Origin: CAYRYU01 sp964428355
GTDB taxonomy: Bacteria; Muiribacteriota; Ozemobacteria; Ozemobacterales; Ozemobacteraceae
Length of the DNA stretch: 13,991 nucleotides
Direction of reading: 5' to 3'
NCBI GenBank assembly: GCA_964428355.1
Contig: CAYRYU010000147.1
Span: forward strand, 1 to 13,991
The first letter of the stretch is position 1. Every line of letters begins with the position of its first letter. Position numbers and translations under genes: made by a program. The notes beneath the pieces were generated by a model. That model ran no database searches and was not told the origin of the DNA. It saw nothing but the letters and a program-made list of their open reading frames with translations. Shown here piece by piece: positions 12,834 through 13,991 of the stretch.

Positions 12834-13991
12834 TCAGCAAATGGCGGCAAGCCGGTGCAGGGAGACGACGCAGCCCTCTTTCCGGCGCATGGCGATGTCG
12901 GGAGTCCGCACGACCTGTACGAGCGGGACCTGGAGTTTGTGATGATAGTACAACCCCGACGTCGTGAATGCAGTATCCGTTCCTTTCGCCTCGAAAAGCA
13001 GACAGGGTTTTCCGTCATGGGTCAGCAGAAAATCGACCTCCCTACGATCCTGATCGCGAAGGTAGTGCAGGGCATAATCACCTCCTCCGCTTTCGGTGAT
13101 GAAGTGGGTCCAGCGCTGCAGCAGCAGTGCGACCATATTTTCAAAACGCCCACCCGGATCGCCCACGGCGGGATGATGGAAAAAGTAGGACTTCCCTTCT
13201 TTTTTGACCGCGCGCGCAATCTTTTTGGAATACGGAGGAATGGAAAAGATGAGAAACACCTGCTGCAAGGTCCGAACGAAGTTCGCCGCCGTTGCGTGGG
13301 CGACTTCGAGATCCTCGCGGAGCGAGTTCAGCGAAAGCGGCGAGCCGATGCGCGCGGGCAGGAGTTCCATCAGGTCCCGCACCTTGTCGATTGCTTCGAT
13401 CCTGGTGAGGTCGCGGACGTCTTCTTCGGCGAGACGGATCTTGTATTGTGACCACCACCGTTTGGCCGCGCCTTCCCGGCCGCTCAGGAACGGTTCGGGA
13501 AATCCCCCGAGGGTTTCCCAGGCCATGATGGTTTCTTCCCGGACGGGCCGGGCGGCAAGAATGCCGGCAGGAGACAGAGTCGGGGAAGGCGGGCTCTTTT
13601 CAATTTCCGAGGGAACCAGCGGCATCAGGAAAAACGGGTCATACCGGCCGGCCAGAGAATCGCCGCCGCGCTGGAAAAGGTCGAGTCGGCCGCTTCCGGT
13701 GACCAGGAAGTGGAACTGCTCCCCGAAAGAATCGTAGGCTCCCTTGAGGTAGTTCTTCCAGCCGGTCATTCTGTGGATCTCGTCGAAGACCAGGGGAACG
13801 CGCTCTCCGGGGCGCTGGAGTGCTTCGAAAAAATAGGGATTCGCGCGCCGTGCTGCCCTGGCCCTTGCGTTGTCCCAGTTGACGTAATGGTCCCCGACAT
13901 TGCCCTCGGGAAGAGTCTCTTCAAGGTATCGCCTGGCAAGGGTGGTCTTCCCGCACTGCCGCGGCCCGATGAGGAACACCATGTGTTTCGG
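12834..13991 (-). CDS. AAA_14/DUF4143 family ATPase, truncated at the window edge
   Basis: About 385 codons are visible. The frame is open through 13991, with P-K-H before the first in-window methionine at 13982. That methionine sits at the start of the Walker A strand, so the real start is almost certainly outside. Numbered from this methionine: Walker A GPRQCGKT (6-13), Walker B LVFDEIH (64-70), TGSGRLDLF (96-103) and an AGRYDPFFLMPL segment (111-122) typical of the AAA_14 domain. The C-terminal part is DUF4143-like, with REVDFLL followed by LFEAKGTD, a D...ExK pattern of restriction-endonuclease-like folds. Proteins of this family are widespread, often mobile, and mostly of unknown function. 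It is co-directional with pglZ (64-nt gap) but is not a standard BREX core gene. It could be an accessory insertion in a larger BREX operon or an independent gene. Confidence 0.8.
   Translation of the reverse strand, partial: PKHMVFLIGPRQCGKTTLARRYLEETLPEGNVGDHYVNWDNARARAARRANPYFFEALQRPGERVPLVFDEIHRMTGWKNYLKGAYDSFGEQFHFLVTGSGRLDLFQRGGDSLAGRYDPFFLMPLVPSEIEKSPPSPTLSPAGILAARPVREETIMAWETLGGFPEPFLSGREGAAKRWWSQYKIRLAEEDVRDLTRIEAIDKVRDLMELLPARIGSPLSLNSLREDLEVAHATAANFVRTLQQVFLIFSIPPYSKKIARAVKKEGKSYFFHHPAVGDPGGRFENMVALLLQRWTHFITESGGGDYALHYLRDQDRREVDFLLTHDGKPCLLFEAKGTDTAFTTSGLYYHHKLQVPLVQVVRTPDIAMRRKEGCVVSLHRLAAIC

Noticed and set aside
12834..13991. BrxC or BrxD identity for the AAA protein next to pglZ
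   Set aside because: The Walker A context and the REVDFLL...FEAK C-terminal pattern are those of AAA_14/DUF4143 proteins. BrxC is much longer, and BrxD lacks this nuclease-like end.

Overview
The window looks like chromosomal DNA from a GC-rich, probably diderm bacterium. It has two lipoproteins with classical lipoboxes, a sigma-54 activator with a matching -24/-12 promoter, Shine-Dalgarno sites, and GTG and TTG starts. I cannot assign a phylum from sequence alone. The style (large Ig-repeat lipoproteins, sigma-54 control, defence genes) would suit one of the uncultured environmental lineages. No rRNA, tRNA, IS element or CRISPR array is visible.

Layout. Positions 1-388 hold a rho-independent terminator for a gene to the left, then a sigma-70-like promoter with a leader of about 220 nt. 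Positions 389-3619 (+) encode a large lipoprotein with four tandem Ig-like domains and an M30-like zinc metalloprotease domain. Ending head-on 3 nt away on the minus strand (3623-5143) is a CARF-like/AAA+/HTH sigma-54 activator of the RtcR type. The 155-nt divergent gap 5144-5298 holds two perfect inverted repeats and a textbook sigma-54 promoter firing rightward into three co-directional genes: an ATP12-like protein of unknown function (5299-6003), a transglutaminase-like lipoprotein (6056-7612) and a small unknown protein (7632-8024, probably broken by a frameshift near 8008). This is not an rtcBA operon, so the activator appears to control a different target set.

Positions 8109-13991 form a leftward defence block. 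Read in the direction of transcription it contains a truncated AAA_14/DUF4143 ATPase, pglZ (BREX phosphatase-like core protein) and brxL, with a 3-4 nt pglZ/brxL overlap or near-overlap. The pglZ-brxL order matches the end of type 1 or type 4 BREX loci; the remaining BREX genes, if present, must lie to the right. This BrxL lacks a visible Lon protease domain and instead ends in an MIT_C (phospholipase-D-like) domain.

The most novel-looking part is the CARF-regulated sigma-54 unit at 3623-8095. An RNA- or nucleotide-sensing activator sits on a divergent promoter with two candidate operator palindromes, next to a BREX module, and drives envelope-type and unknown genes rather than RNA ligase/cyclase.
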